NCBI GenBank assembly: GCA_903927615.1
Contig: CAIYNU010000006.1
Span: 124,001-188,000, forward strand
Reading direction: 5' to 3'
DNA: 64,000 nucleotides
DNA from: an uncultured Rhodospirillales bacterium
Lineage (GTDB): Bacteria; Pseudomonadota; Alphaproteobacteria; Azospirillales; Azospirillaceae
The notes under the pieces are model-generated. The model did no database searches. It was not told the origin of the DNA and saw only the letters and a list, made by a program, of their open reading frames with translations. The position numbers were made by a program, and so were the translations under genes. Below, in pieces: positions 17,798 through 24,591 of the stretch. How positions within the stretch are numbered: the stretch's first letter is position 1; the number at the start of each line of letters is the position of its first letter.

Positions 17798-17822
17798 CAA
17801 GAGTCCCGGATCGGGACTCTTG
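17798..17822 (-). promoter_or_regulatory. Spacer hairpin between array copies 3 and 4
   Basis: CAAGAGTCCCG (17798-17808) and CGGGACTCTTG (17812-17822) form an 11-bp stem with a 3-base loop. An outer pair, CCTCTTC with GAAGAGG, could enclose it. On the minus strand no T-run follows, so it may stabilise or separate messages rather than terminate. Confidence 0.55.
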
Positions 17823-17838
17823 TTTTTAATGAAGAGGA

Positions 17839-18102
17839 TTACGAATGGATGTTGATCGAGCCGATCGAGGTGTTGTCGGACACGTCGCCACCGGCGGCCC
17901 CGATCGCCCCGGCGCCCGCACCGGCGCTGCCGCCGACGCCCAGACCGCCCGCACCGGCACCCACGCCGAAGCCACCGGCCCCGGCTTCACCGACGCCGAT
18001 GCCGCTACCGGCCATCGCCCCGGCCCCTGCACCCGCAAAACCCATGGCTTCGCCACCCGACTTACCGCTCTGGCTTACGCCGACGCTCGTGCTATGCGAC
18101 AT
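17839..18102 (-). CDS. Small Gly/Ala-rich repeat-family protein, copy 3
   Basis: An 87-residue member of the four-gene array, starting MSHSTSVGVSQSGKSGGEA and ending GGDVSDNTSIGSINIHS. The core consists of GAGAGAMAGSG, GVGEAGAGGFGVGAG and AGAGGLGVGGSAGAGAGAIG stretches. AGGGGA stands nine bases before the ATG. No known domain, no signal peptide and no Cys. The very even composition suggests a structural or self-assembling protein rather than an enzyme. Confidence 0.8.
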   Translation of the reverse strand: MSHSTSVGVSQSGKSGGEAMGFAGAGAGAMAGSGIGVGEAGAGGFGVGAGAGGLGVGGSAGAGAGAIGAAGGDVSDNTSIGSINIHS

Positions 18103-18188
18103 CTGTTTGTCCCCTGATGATCAGAATTTTAAAAGACCCGTCATGTCACGAAAACCCCGGTTCGGGGCCTTGGTGGACCTGAACAGGA

Positions 18189-18452
18189 TTACGAATTGAT
18201 GTTGATCGAGCCGATCGAGGTGTTGTCGGACACGTCGCCACCGGCGGCACCGACCGCCCCGGCGCCCGCACCGGCGCTGCCGCCGACGCCCAGACCGCCC
18301 GCACCGGCACCCGCGCCGAAGCCGAACGCCCCGGCTTCACCGACGCCGACGCCGCTACCGGCCATCGCCCCGGCCCCTGCACCCGCAAAGCCCATGGCTT
18401 CGCCACCCGACTTACCGCTCTGGCTTACGCCGACGCTCGTGCTATGCGCCAT
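18189..18452 (-). CDS. Small Gly/Ala-rich repeat-family protein, copy 2
   Basis: An 87-residue member of the array, starting MAHSTSVGVSQSGKSGGEA and ending GGDVSDNTSIGSININS. It differs from copy 3 at only a few residues (for example AFGFGAGAG for AGGFGVGAG). AGGAG lies nine bases before the ATG. A short GC hairpin (18155-18167) follows the gene. Near-identity of copies 2 and 3 in DNA points to recent duplication or gene conversion. Confidence 0.8.
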   Translation of the reverse strand: MAHSTSVGVSQSGKSGGEAMGFAGAGAGAMAGSGVGVGEAGAFGFGAGAGAGGLGVGGSAGAGAGAVGAAGGDVSDNTSIGSININS

Positions 18453-18514
18453 GTGTTTGTCTCCTGATTGTCAAGATTTTCGATTGTCGAGATTTCCCGT
18501 GATCCGTCATCTCA

Positions 18515-18539
18515 CGAAAGCCCCGGTTCGGGGCTTTCG
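18515..18539 (-). promoter_or_regulatory. Spacer hairpin between array copies 1 and 2
   Basis: CGAAAGCCCCG (18515-18525) and CGGGGCTTTCG (18529-18539) form a perfect 11-bp stem with a GTT loop, 16 bases after copy 1. No T-run follows on the minus strand. Its place after the gene matches the hairpins in the other spacers. Confidence 0.6.
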
Positions 18540-18554
18540 CTGGATGGGACAGGA

Positions 18555-18818
18555 TTACGAATTGATGTTGATCGAGCCGATCGAGGTGTTGTCGGACACG
18601 TCGCCACCGGCGGCGCCGATCGCCCCGGCGCCCGCACCGGCGCTGCCGCCGATGCCCGCACCACCCGCACCGGCGCCCACGCCGAAGCCGAACGCCCCGG
18701 CCTGACCGACGCCGACGCCTTCACCGCCCATCGCCCCGGCGCCCGCGCCCGCGAAACCCGCCGCTTCACCACCCGACTTGCCGCTCTGGCTGACACCAAC
18801 GCTTGTAGAATGCGACAT
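18555..18818 (-). CDS. Small Gly/Ala-rich repeat-family protein, copy 1 (first of array)
   Basis: An 87-residue protein, the promoter-proximal copy. It starts MSHSTSVGVSQSGKSGGEA and ends GGDVSDNTSIGSININS, with a Gly/Ala core that includes GGEGVGVGQAGAFGFGVG. GGGAG stands nine bases ahead of ATG 18818. The frame is open to an upstream ATG at 18872, but the extra residues are not shared by the paralogues. A promoter-like pair of boxes lies about 150 bases upstream. Function unknown. Confidence 0.8.
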   Translation of the reverse strand: MSHSTSVGVSQSGKSGGEAAGFAGAGAGAMGGEGVGVGQAGAFGFGVGAGAGGAGIGGSAGAGAGAIGAAGGDVSDNTSIGSININS

Positions 18819-18969
18819 CTCACCGCTCCCATTGCTTTGATTTGGATTGGCTTCGTGGCTCCAGCCATTCACTCTGACCGGTCGTCCGGTGCCAATTGGT
18901 CACAGCGCACTAAAAAGCAAGGAGCGTGCCAAAGCTTGGGCAGTGATCACGAACACCAGGCCTATCCCT

Positions 18970-18997
18970 ATTATATCAATAGGATAGGGAAAATTAA
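18970..18997 (-). promoter_or_regulatory. Candidate promoter of the Gly/Ala-rich array
   Basis: On the minus strand TTAATT (18997-18992), a 16-base spacer and a perfect TATAAT (18975-18970) stand in an AT-rich island about 150 bases before the first array gene. The -10 box lies inside an imperfect inverted repeat (18961-18989), which could be an operator. Confidence 0.45.
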
Positions 18998-19111
18998 GTC
19001 TCTTTTATAACAATCCCGACGGCGAGACGGTCAACAAGAATTGGAAAATTCCCCTAGATTCCGTCTATCATTGCCGGACACATCCGACGGCAAGACAACA
19101 CGCGCCGCAGC

Positions 19112-19630
19112 TCAGCGGGCCTCCGGTCGCAGGATGCTCATGACCAGCAGGTCCTTCCAGGCGCCCTTGACGTGGACGGCCCGGCGCATCCGTCCTTCCA
19201 ATTCAAAACCCGCAGCCTTGTACGCCTGAATCGCCGGTTCGTTGTCATGATAAACCGTCAGCGCGACACGTTGCAGATTCAAGTCATCCCAAGCAAATTG
19301 AACCGCCAGCGTCAGAGCCGCATGGCCATAACCTTTTCCTCGATATTCGGTATTGCCGATCTTAAGCGCAATCTCTCCGGTCCGATGAACATTATTGATG
19401 GTGGTAAAATGAAGCGTGCCAATCAATTTATTTTCCGGTAAATATCTAATTCCGAATAATATGGTGCCGTCTCGACCGATATTATTGAACCAGTTGGCAA
19501 ATGATGCTGGATCGATTGGACGATAGGGCGTCAACCACCGCATCAGATCCGGATCATTCAGCCATTGATACAAGAGTTCCTGATCGTCTTTTTGGATTGC
19601 CGCCAGCGCGATATCCTGTCCTTTAAGCAT
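19112..19630 (-). CDS. GNAT family N-acetyltransferase (RimJ/RimL-like)
   Basis: A 172-residue protein with the standard fold order: LYQWLNDPDLMRWLTPYRPI at the N-terminus, IGTLHFTTINN, GEIALKIGNTEYRGKGYGHAAL with the acetyl-CoA-binding RGKGYG loop, and AIQAYKAAGFELEGRMRRAV at the C-terminus. This pattern is typical of RimJ/RimL-like and nucleotide-sugar N-acetyltransferases. ATG 19630 starts MLKGQDIALAAI; the longer open frame to 19807 has the composition of non-coding sequence. It lies upstream of the Gly/Ala array on the same strand. An aminosugar acetylation role would suit the neighbourhood but is not shown. Confidence 0.85.
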   Translation of the reverse strand: MLKGQDIALAAIQKDDQELLYQWLNDPDLMRWLTPYRPIDPASFANWFNNIGRDGTILFGIRYLPENKLIGTLHFTTINNVHRTGEIALKIGNTEYRGKGYGHAALTLAVQFAWDDLNLQRVALTVYHDNEPAIQAYKAAGFELEGRMRRAVHVKGAWKDLLVMSILRPEAR

Positions 19631-19878
19631 GGCACCATCAACCTTTCTGTTTAAGACTCTGTCGTCCTGGCCACGGCCTGGCCCGTGTGGTCCGCCTGGG
19701 CCAGCATGGCCTATCCTTATCCCGTTGTCGCGACCAATTGTCTCTGGCCGGCGGCTTCGGCCCCCTGGACTTTGCCACGGCCGCTTGCCGGTTGCGCCGG
19801 GTATCATCCACCGGCACCTTGGTCTAGGATCACGACGATTCCACCGTCCTGTAGCCGCCCGGAGAGGGGGAAAACCGG

Positions 19879-20847
19879 ATGCCCATCACCGTTCCCCAAC
19901 TCGAACTGGACATTGCCCATGTCTGCAATCTTCATTGCTTCGGCTGTGCCCACTACTCGAATTACACGCTCAAGGGCCTGATTCCGTTCGAGACCGGCAG
20001 CGCCTGGCTGACCGCCTGGGCCGCTCGCCTGACCCCCCGGGTCTTTACCCTGCTGGGCGGCGAACCCGCGCTCAATCCCGATCTCGGCCGTTATCTCGTT
20101 TTCGCGGCCAGCCTGTGGCCGGACAGCCGGCGCGAGGTGATTTCCAACGGCCTGTTCCTGTCGCGCCATCCCGACCTGTTTGCCCGGCTTCGCGACACCG
20201 GCACGGTTCTGGAAATCAGCCTGCATTCGCGTCACGATCAGGCTTACATGGCCCGGATGGTCGAGGTTCTGAAAACCGTTCAGGAGCAGGCGGCGGCCCA
20301 CGGCGTCAAAGTCCATGTGCGCGAAAGCACGAACTATTTCCACGTCGCCTATCGGGGCGCCGGTCCCGGCATGCGCCCGTTCGCCGAGGGCAACCCGGCA
20401 AAATCCTGGCAAGTCTGTGTCAACAAGGGCTGTATCACTCTCCACCAGGGCCGGCTGTGGAAATGCCCGCCACTGGCCTTCCTGGGTCTGATCGCCGACA
20501 AATATGGCCTGCATGCCGTCGCCGACTGGCGGCCTTATCTTGCCTATGACGGCCTTGACCTGACCGCCAGTGACGAGGCGCTGGCGGCCTTTTACGCCGC
20601 CGCCGAGGAACCGGTCTGCGGCATGTGCCCGACCCGGCCCAATCTGATCGACAATCTGGACATCACGACGCCCTACGCCGGCCCCGCCGCCGGAGCCCCC
20701 GCCCCAACCCGGCCCAACGCGCCCCGGCCGTTCCGGAAGGTCCCGGTCCGTCTTGATCGGTCCCGCCCGCCGGAAAACACCAGCCCGCCAGAAAACACCG
20801 ACCCGCCAGAAAACACCAACCCGACGGAACCCCCATGTCCGGAGTGA
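19879..20847 (+). CDS. Radical SAM protein
   Basis: A 322-residue radical SAM enzyme. The cluster motif CNLHCFGC (CxxxCxxC) is near residue 16, followed by a FTLLGGEPALNPDL block (the GGE motif), and ISNGLFLS and EISLHSRHD strands of the barrel. Four more Cys in the second half (CVNKGC, KCPPL, CGMCP) could ligate an auxiliary cluster, as in SPASM or twitch domains. The last 60 residues are Pro-rich and carry three PPENT(S/D/N) repeats. Its end overlaps the start of the glycosyltransferase gene by 13 bases, so the two are translated together. Substrate unknown; a modification linked to glycosylation is plausible. Confidence 0.85.
   Translation: MPITVPQLELDIAHVCNLHCFGCAHYSNYTLKGLIPFETGSAWLTAWAARLTPRVFTLLGGEPALNPDLGRYLVFAASLWPDSRREVISNGLFLSRHPDLFARLRDTGTVLEISLHSRHDQAYMARMVEVLKTVQEQAAAHGVKVHVRESTNYFHVAYRGAGPGMRPFAEGNPAKSWQVCVNKGCITLHQGRLWKCPPLAFLGLIADKYGLHAVADWRPYLAYDGLDLTASDEALAAFYAAAEEPVCGMCPTRPNLIDNLDITTPYAGPAAGAPAPTRPNAPRPFRKVPVRLDRSRPPENTSPPENTDPPENTNPTEPPCPE
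20767..20820 (+). repeat. 18-bp tandem repeat x3 at the radical SAM gene end
   Basis: Three in-frame 18-base units (20767-20784, 20785-20802, 20803-20820) encode PPENTS, PPENTD and PPENTN. They lie just before the overlapping start of the next gene. Confidence 0.85.
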
Positions 20848-22010
20848 TCCTGTTCCAGGGATTCAGCCAGTACCAGAATTTCAACACCATGACCGACGAG
20901 CTGGCCGCCGCCTTCAATGCCGGGGGGACCCGGGTCACGGTGGTGGACGCCCGGGTCGCCGACTATCCCCAAGCGGTTCGTGCGCTGGTCAAGCGGGGCG
21001 GCATCCGGGCGGTGATCACCATGACCGGCTTCGGGCTCGACATCGGCAAGGAGAGCAATGCCTACCACGCTCTCGGAGCGCCGGTGATCTCGCTGTATTA
21101 CGACCCGCTCTTCTACTATCTGGAACAACTTCGGCTGCCGATCCACCCCCGGATCGTCACCACATCGTCGGACACCGACGCCGGCTGGTGGCAGGCCCAA
21201 GCCGAACCGCCGGCCGATATCCGCCATCTGCCCCATGCCGCGGCGCCGCAGTCCCGGCAGGAGTCGGCGCCGCCGGCGTGGGGCAACCGGACCATTCCGC
21301 TCCTGCTGTCGGGGACCGGCTGCGACGATCCCGAGACCCTGCGGGCCGGCTGGGAGCAGCACGGCCCGGTGGTCCGGGACCAGCTCAACCGCATCCTCGA
21401 GGTTTATCGGGGTGGCCCGCGGCTGCGCGCCCTGTCGGCGATCATCACCGAAGCGATCGGGTCCGAGGTGGATTTTTCCAGCCGCTGGACGCTCCGGCGT
21501 TATGTCCTGTGGATGGACCATTACCTGCGTGCCCGACTGCGCTGGCGGCTGGTGACGGCTCTGGCCGACCGGCCGTTGCTGGTGGTGGGCGAGAACTGGG
21601 AACGGTTGGGCGAACATCTGCGCTGCCGGGGCCGAAGCCGGGTGCGGTTCCGCCGGGCGTTGCCGACGCCCTCGGTCTACGACCTGACCACCCGGGTGCA
21701 AATCAGCCTCAACGATTCCACGCCCCATCACGGCAGCCACGAGCGGGTGTTCCGGTCCCTGGCCACCGGCGCCCTGGTTCTGACCAACCGCACCCGCTGG
21801 TTCGCCGCCGAAGCGCCGCCCGCGGCGCTGGTCCAGGTTGATCTGGAGCAGGATGATGTCGGCGCGGTGGTCGATGACCTGCTGGCCGACCCGGATCGCG
21901 CCGCCGCCATCGCCCAAACCGGCGCCGCCTGGTTCCGCGCTCACCACACCTGGCAGCACCGGGTGGCGACCCTGAACCATTGGATCGACGGGATGGATCG
22001 GCACCCGTAA
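20835..22010 (+). CDS. Glycosyltransferase family 1-like protein
   Basis: A 391-residue soluble protein with a two-lobe layout. The N-terminal half reads like a GT-B Rossmann domain (ILFQGFSQYQNFNTMTDELA, VITMTGFGLDIG, VISLYYDPLFYYLEQL). The C-terminal half has a CgeB-like glycosyl transferase ending: SLNDSTPHHGSHERVFRSLA, TGALVLTNRTRWFAA, then WFRAHHTWQHRVATL. The SHERVFRSLA segment matches the usual nucleotide-sugar-binding E of GT4-like enzymes. It overlaps the radical SAM gene by 13 bases. Donor and acceptor unknown. Confidence 0.75.
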   Translation: MSGVILFQGFSQYQNFNTMTDELAAAFNAGGTRVTVVDARVADYPQAVRALVKRGGIRAVITMTGFGLDIGKESNAYHALGAPVISLYYDPLFYYLEQLRLPIHPRIVTTSSDTDAGWWQAQAEPPADIRHLPHAAAPQSRQESAPPAWGNRTIPLLLSGTGCDDPETLRAGWEQHGPVVRDQLNRILEVYRGGPRLRALSAIITEAIGSEVDFSSRWTLRRYVLWMDHYLRARLRWRLVTALADRPLLVVGENWERLGEHLRCRGRSRVRFRRALPTPSVYDLTTRVQISLNDSTPHHGSHERVFRSLATGALVLTNRTRWFAAEAPPAALVQVDLEQDDVGAVVDDLLADPDRAAAIAQTGAAWFRAHHTWQHRVATLNHWIDGMDRHP

Positions 22011-22337
22011 ACCATCGATGAGAAACCGGCGATCCGGCCATAGTCAAGATTCGGCCATAGTCGAGATATGGCGGATGGAACGCTTGCCATATGGCAAGCC
22101 CAAAGCCTTGCGTGTGTCCCCAAGACCCTGTTTCGGGAGGGCCGTCACGAATGTCCGATAAGGGGGCCTTATCGGACTCGATACAGCACCCTGGACCGCG
22201 GCGCTTGGGGGCGGATAGGATCGGGGAAAGCGCCGCCCCTTCACACGAGCCTCTTTGACCTGACGGTGAATAGGAGACATGGCGAGCAACGATCCTGATC
22301 CCGGCGCGCTGATGCCTTCCCCTCAAAGGGCACCGGC
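22011..22337. other. Palindrome-rich spacer before the segregation locus
   Basis: No gene supported. It holds two 11-base direct repeats CGGCCATAGTC (22035-22045 and 22052-22062), the 18-bp perfect palindrome GCTTGCCATATGGCAAGC (22082-22099), and an 11-bp hairpin GTCCGATAAGG/CCTTATCGGAC (22153-22163 and 22167-22177). None is followed by a T-run. The set may control the DUF1403-scpB genes or be part of a partition region. Confidence 0.55.
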
Positions 22338-23234
22338 ATGATCCCGGTATTGCCCGGGTGGGTCCGGGCCGTTGGAAATGTTTCAGACGGCGATCGGACG
22401 GAACTGGCCTGCCGGGCCGGTGGCGCCCTGGCCTTCGTGGGCATCGCCCTTGACTCACCGTCGGCCCATTCCGGGTGCTGGCTTGATCGTCTTGCGCTCC
22501 GGGCCGCGGCGGTGACGGTGGCGTTGGGCGGACGGACCGAGGGCGAGGCGGAAATCCGCGATGCCTGGCATCTGACCAGGCCGGATCAGGACGCCGGTCC
22601 CGCCGGCCGGACCTTCGGGCTGTGGCGGCGCCTGGCCGGCCGGTCGGCGCCGCTGGCCGAGCCCGATCTGTTGGTCGCGGCAGCCCAAGGCCTTGGCTGC
22701 CGTACTGCCGAGGCGGCGGGGGATGCGATTGAGATCGCCCGCGACCTGGCCACGGGCGCCCTGCCCCCCCTGGCCGCGGTGGCTGCGGTGGTCGCGGCCA
22801 GCGAACGGCGGTGCCCCGGGCTGCCGACCCTGTCGCTGCTGTTGGCCGATGCGGTCCTGGCCCATCGGCTGCGCTGGCCGATGGCGGTGCCGCTGCTGGC
22901 GGTCGGGCTGGAGCGCCGCCCGTTCCGGTCCGACGCCCCCGACTGGCCGGCGGTTTGTTTGGCCGCTTTGAGTCGCGGCTGTGGCGTGGCCTGGGACCTG
23001 TACGGCGAGATCGGACGGCGGGCCGAGCGCCTGCAAGCGGTGCGGGGGCGACTGCGGTCCAGGATGGCGGGCGCGGTGGTCGAGGCCATGCTGGCCACCG
23101 ACGCGCTTTCCCCGGCGCGTTTGCCCGGTGGCCTGTCCGACCGCGCCGGGCGCCGGCTGGTCGATCGGCTGGTGGCGTTGGGGGCGGTGCGGGAACTGAC
23201 CGGCCGGTCCACCTTTCGTCTTTATGGACTGTGA
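22338..23234 (+). CDS. DUF1403 family protein
   Basis: A 298-residue protein that fits the DUF1403 family: a GCWLDRLALRAAAVTVALGG block early, then EIRDAWHLTRPDQDAGPAGR, and a long helical Ala/Leu-rich body. The C-terminal segment GRRLVDRLVALGAVRELTGR looks like a winged-helix end. Function is not established; family members are often found beside ScpB and ParA genes in alphaproteobacterial replicons, which is the order here. The scpB gene begins 21 bases further on. The protein may stand in for ScpA in a condensin-like complex, which is a guess. Confidence 0.65.
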   Translation: MIPVLPGWVRAVGNVSDGDRTELACRAGGALAFVGIALDSPSAHSGCWLDRLALRAAAVTVALGGRTEGEAEIRDAWHLTRPDQDAGPAGRTFGLWRRLAGRSAPLAEPDLLVAAAQGLGCRTAEAAGDAIEIARDLATGALPPLAAVAAVVAASERRCPGLPTLSLLLADAVLAHRLRWPMAVPLLAVGLERRPFRSDAPDWPAVCLAALSRGCGVAWDLYGEIGRRAERLQAVRGRLRSRMAGAVVEAMLATDALSPARLPGGLSDRAGRRLVDRLVALGAVRELTGRSTFRLYGL

Positions 23235-23255
23235 GTTACCGATTGTGAGTGGGTC

Positions 23256-23882
23256 ATGGATCGCAAAGCCACCCGGGCGCCGGCCCTCGACACCGCGTTG
23301 GCGCACTTGTCGCCCCAGGAACGCTGGCAGGAATGGAAGGACCGGATCGAAGCCGTGATCTTCGCCGCACGCGCCCCGGTGTCCCGGGCGGTTCTGGCCT
23401 CGGTGGTCGGGCCGGGGGCCAATCTTGATGAGCTGCTCGACGACCTCGGGACCGATCTGCGCCCCCGCCCCTATCACATCGTCGCGGTCGCCGGCGGCTG
23501 GCAGTTCCGGACCCGCCCCCGGATGGCGCCGGTCATTCACAACGCCCGGGTCGCTGACGCGCCCCAAAGCGACCTTGGTCGGGACGACCTGGCGGTGCTG
23601 CTGACCATCGCCTATCTGCAACCGATCACCCGGGCCGAACTGGGGTCGGTGCTGGGCAAGGAGGTGTCCCGGGAGATCATCGGCCGCCTGCGCGCCCATC
23701 GGCTGGTGGCGCCCGGCCCGCGCAGTCCGGCCCCGGGCGCACCCTACACCTTCATCACCACCGTGGACTTTCTGACCCGCTGGGGCCTCAACAGCCTTCA
23801 GGAGCTGCCGGACCTGGAGAGGTTGCGCGATGCCGGCCTGCTGTCAAAACGGGACGTGTTGGCCCAGCTCGGCGGACCGTAG
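23256..23882 (+). CDS. scpB: SMC-Scp complex subunit ScpB
   Basis: A 208-residue protein with two winged-helix domains. The first covers about 25-90 (RIEAVIFAARAPVSRAVLA, then AVAGGWQFRTRPRMAPVI), the second about 110-185 (LAVLLTIAYLQPITRAELGS, GLLSKRDVLAQ at the end). This is the ScpB/DUF387 layout; ScpB dimers bind ScpA and the SMC ATPase in chromosome condensation. It follows DUF1403 by 21 bases in an apparent operon. No scpA or smc is in the window. Two parS-like palindromes begin about 30 bases after its stop. Confidence 0.85.
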   Translation: MDRKATRAPALDTALAHLSPQERWQEWKDRIEAVIFAARAPVSRAVLASVVGPGANLDELLDDLGTDLRPRPYHIVAVAGGWQFRTRPRMAPVIHNARVADAPQSDLGRDDLAVLLTIAYLQPITRAELGSVLGKEVSREIIGRLRAHRLVAPGPRSPAPGAPYTFITTVDFLTRWGLNSLQELPDLERLRDAGLLSKRDVLAQLGGP

Positions 23883-23914
23883 GGGGACGCCGGAACAGGG
23901 GGAGCGGCTTGGAA

Positions 23915-23960
23915 TATTTGACGTCAAATACTCCCGGCTATTTGACGTCAAATAGCCGGG
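23915..23960. promoter_or_regulatory. Pair of parS-like 16-bp palindromes
   Basis: TATTTGACGTCAAATA occurs twice, at 23915-23930 and 23939-23954, with centres 24 bases apart. The second copy extends to a perfect 28-bp palindrome (23933-23960). Each matches the canonical parS TGTTTCACGTGAAACA at 12 of 16 positions, with all differences in symmetric pairs. The parA-parB genes start about 630 bases downstream. These are the best candidates for the ParB binding site, though the longer palindrome could also end the scpB message. Confidence 0.6.
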
Positions 23961-24049
23961 GCCCCTGACTCGGACGCCTTGACACCCGCCGGCGTCCACC
24001 CCACCCTGCCCTGCCCGCCGCTTGCCCGATTTTGCGTCCCGGAGAGGCC

Positions 24050-24487
24050 ATGAGCTGTTTTGATGTCCCGTCCCCGCCGTCCACCGGGTTGCCTTTGGTT
24101 CTGGTGGTGGCGGTGGCCCTGATCGATACCGATGGCCGGATTCTGCTGGCCCAGCGCCCCGCGGGCAAGGACCTGGCCGGCTTGTGGGAGTTTCCGGGCG
24201 GCAAGGTTCAGGCCGGCGAGACCCCGGAGGCGGCCCTGGTCCGGGAGCTTCACGAGGAACTGGGCATCGACACCGGCTCGAGCTGCCTCGCGCCCTTGAC
24301 CTTCGCGTCCCACGCTTACGGGTCCTTCCATCTCCTGATGCCGCTCTATGTCTGCCGGGTCTGGCGGGGCATCGTCACCGCCCGGGAGCATCAAGCCCTG
24401 GTGTGGGTCCTGCCCGACCGCCTCGGCGATTACCCGATGCCCCCGGCCGATCGCCCCCTGGTGGCCATGCTCCGGGACCTGTTGTGA
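24050..24487 (+). CDS. NUDIX hydrolase (MutT-like)
   Basis: A 145-residue protein of the MutT/8-oxo-dGTP diphosphatase type. The NUDIX box GKVQAGETPEAALVRELHEE is complete, with the Glu residues that bind Mg2+. The preceding ILLAQRPAGKDLAGLWEFPG is typical of nucleotide-pool sanitation enzymes, which remove oxidised dNTPs. ATG 24050 has GGAG seven bases upstream and is preferred over the earlier in-frame 24032. It sits between the parS-like sites and parA. Its relation to partition is not obvious. Confidence 0.88.
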   Translation: MSCFDVPSPPSTGLPLVLVVAVALIDTDGRILLAQRPAGKDLAGLWEFPGGKVQAGETPEAALVRELHEELGIDTGSSCLAPLTFASHAYGSFHLLMPLYVCRVWRGIVTAREHQALVWVLPDRLGDYPMPPADRPLVAMLRDLL

Positions 24488-24591
24488 CCACCCGCGCCGG
24501 GACCGGGGAAATCGGACGGTTGGTTGTCACCCCCGCTTGACGAAAGCGTCACCATGGCTGAAGGTGTCCCCGAATTTCCGTGGAGGACCCC

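Noticed and set aside
17483..18818. Gly/Ala-rich genes considered as chance open frames in repetitive GC-rich DNA
   Set aside because: Equal length, four separate ribosome sites and conserved non-Gly N- and C-termini argue for real genes.
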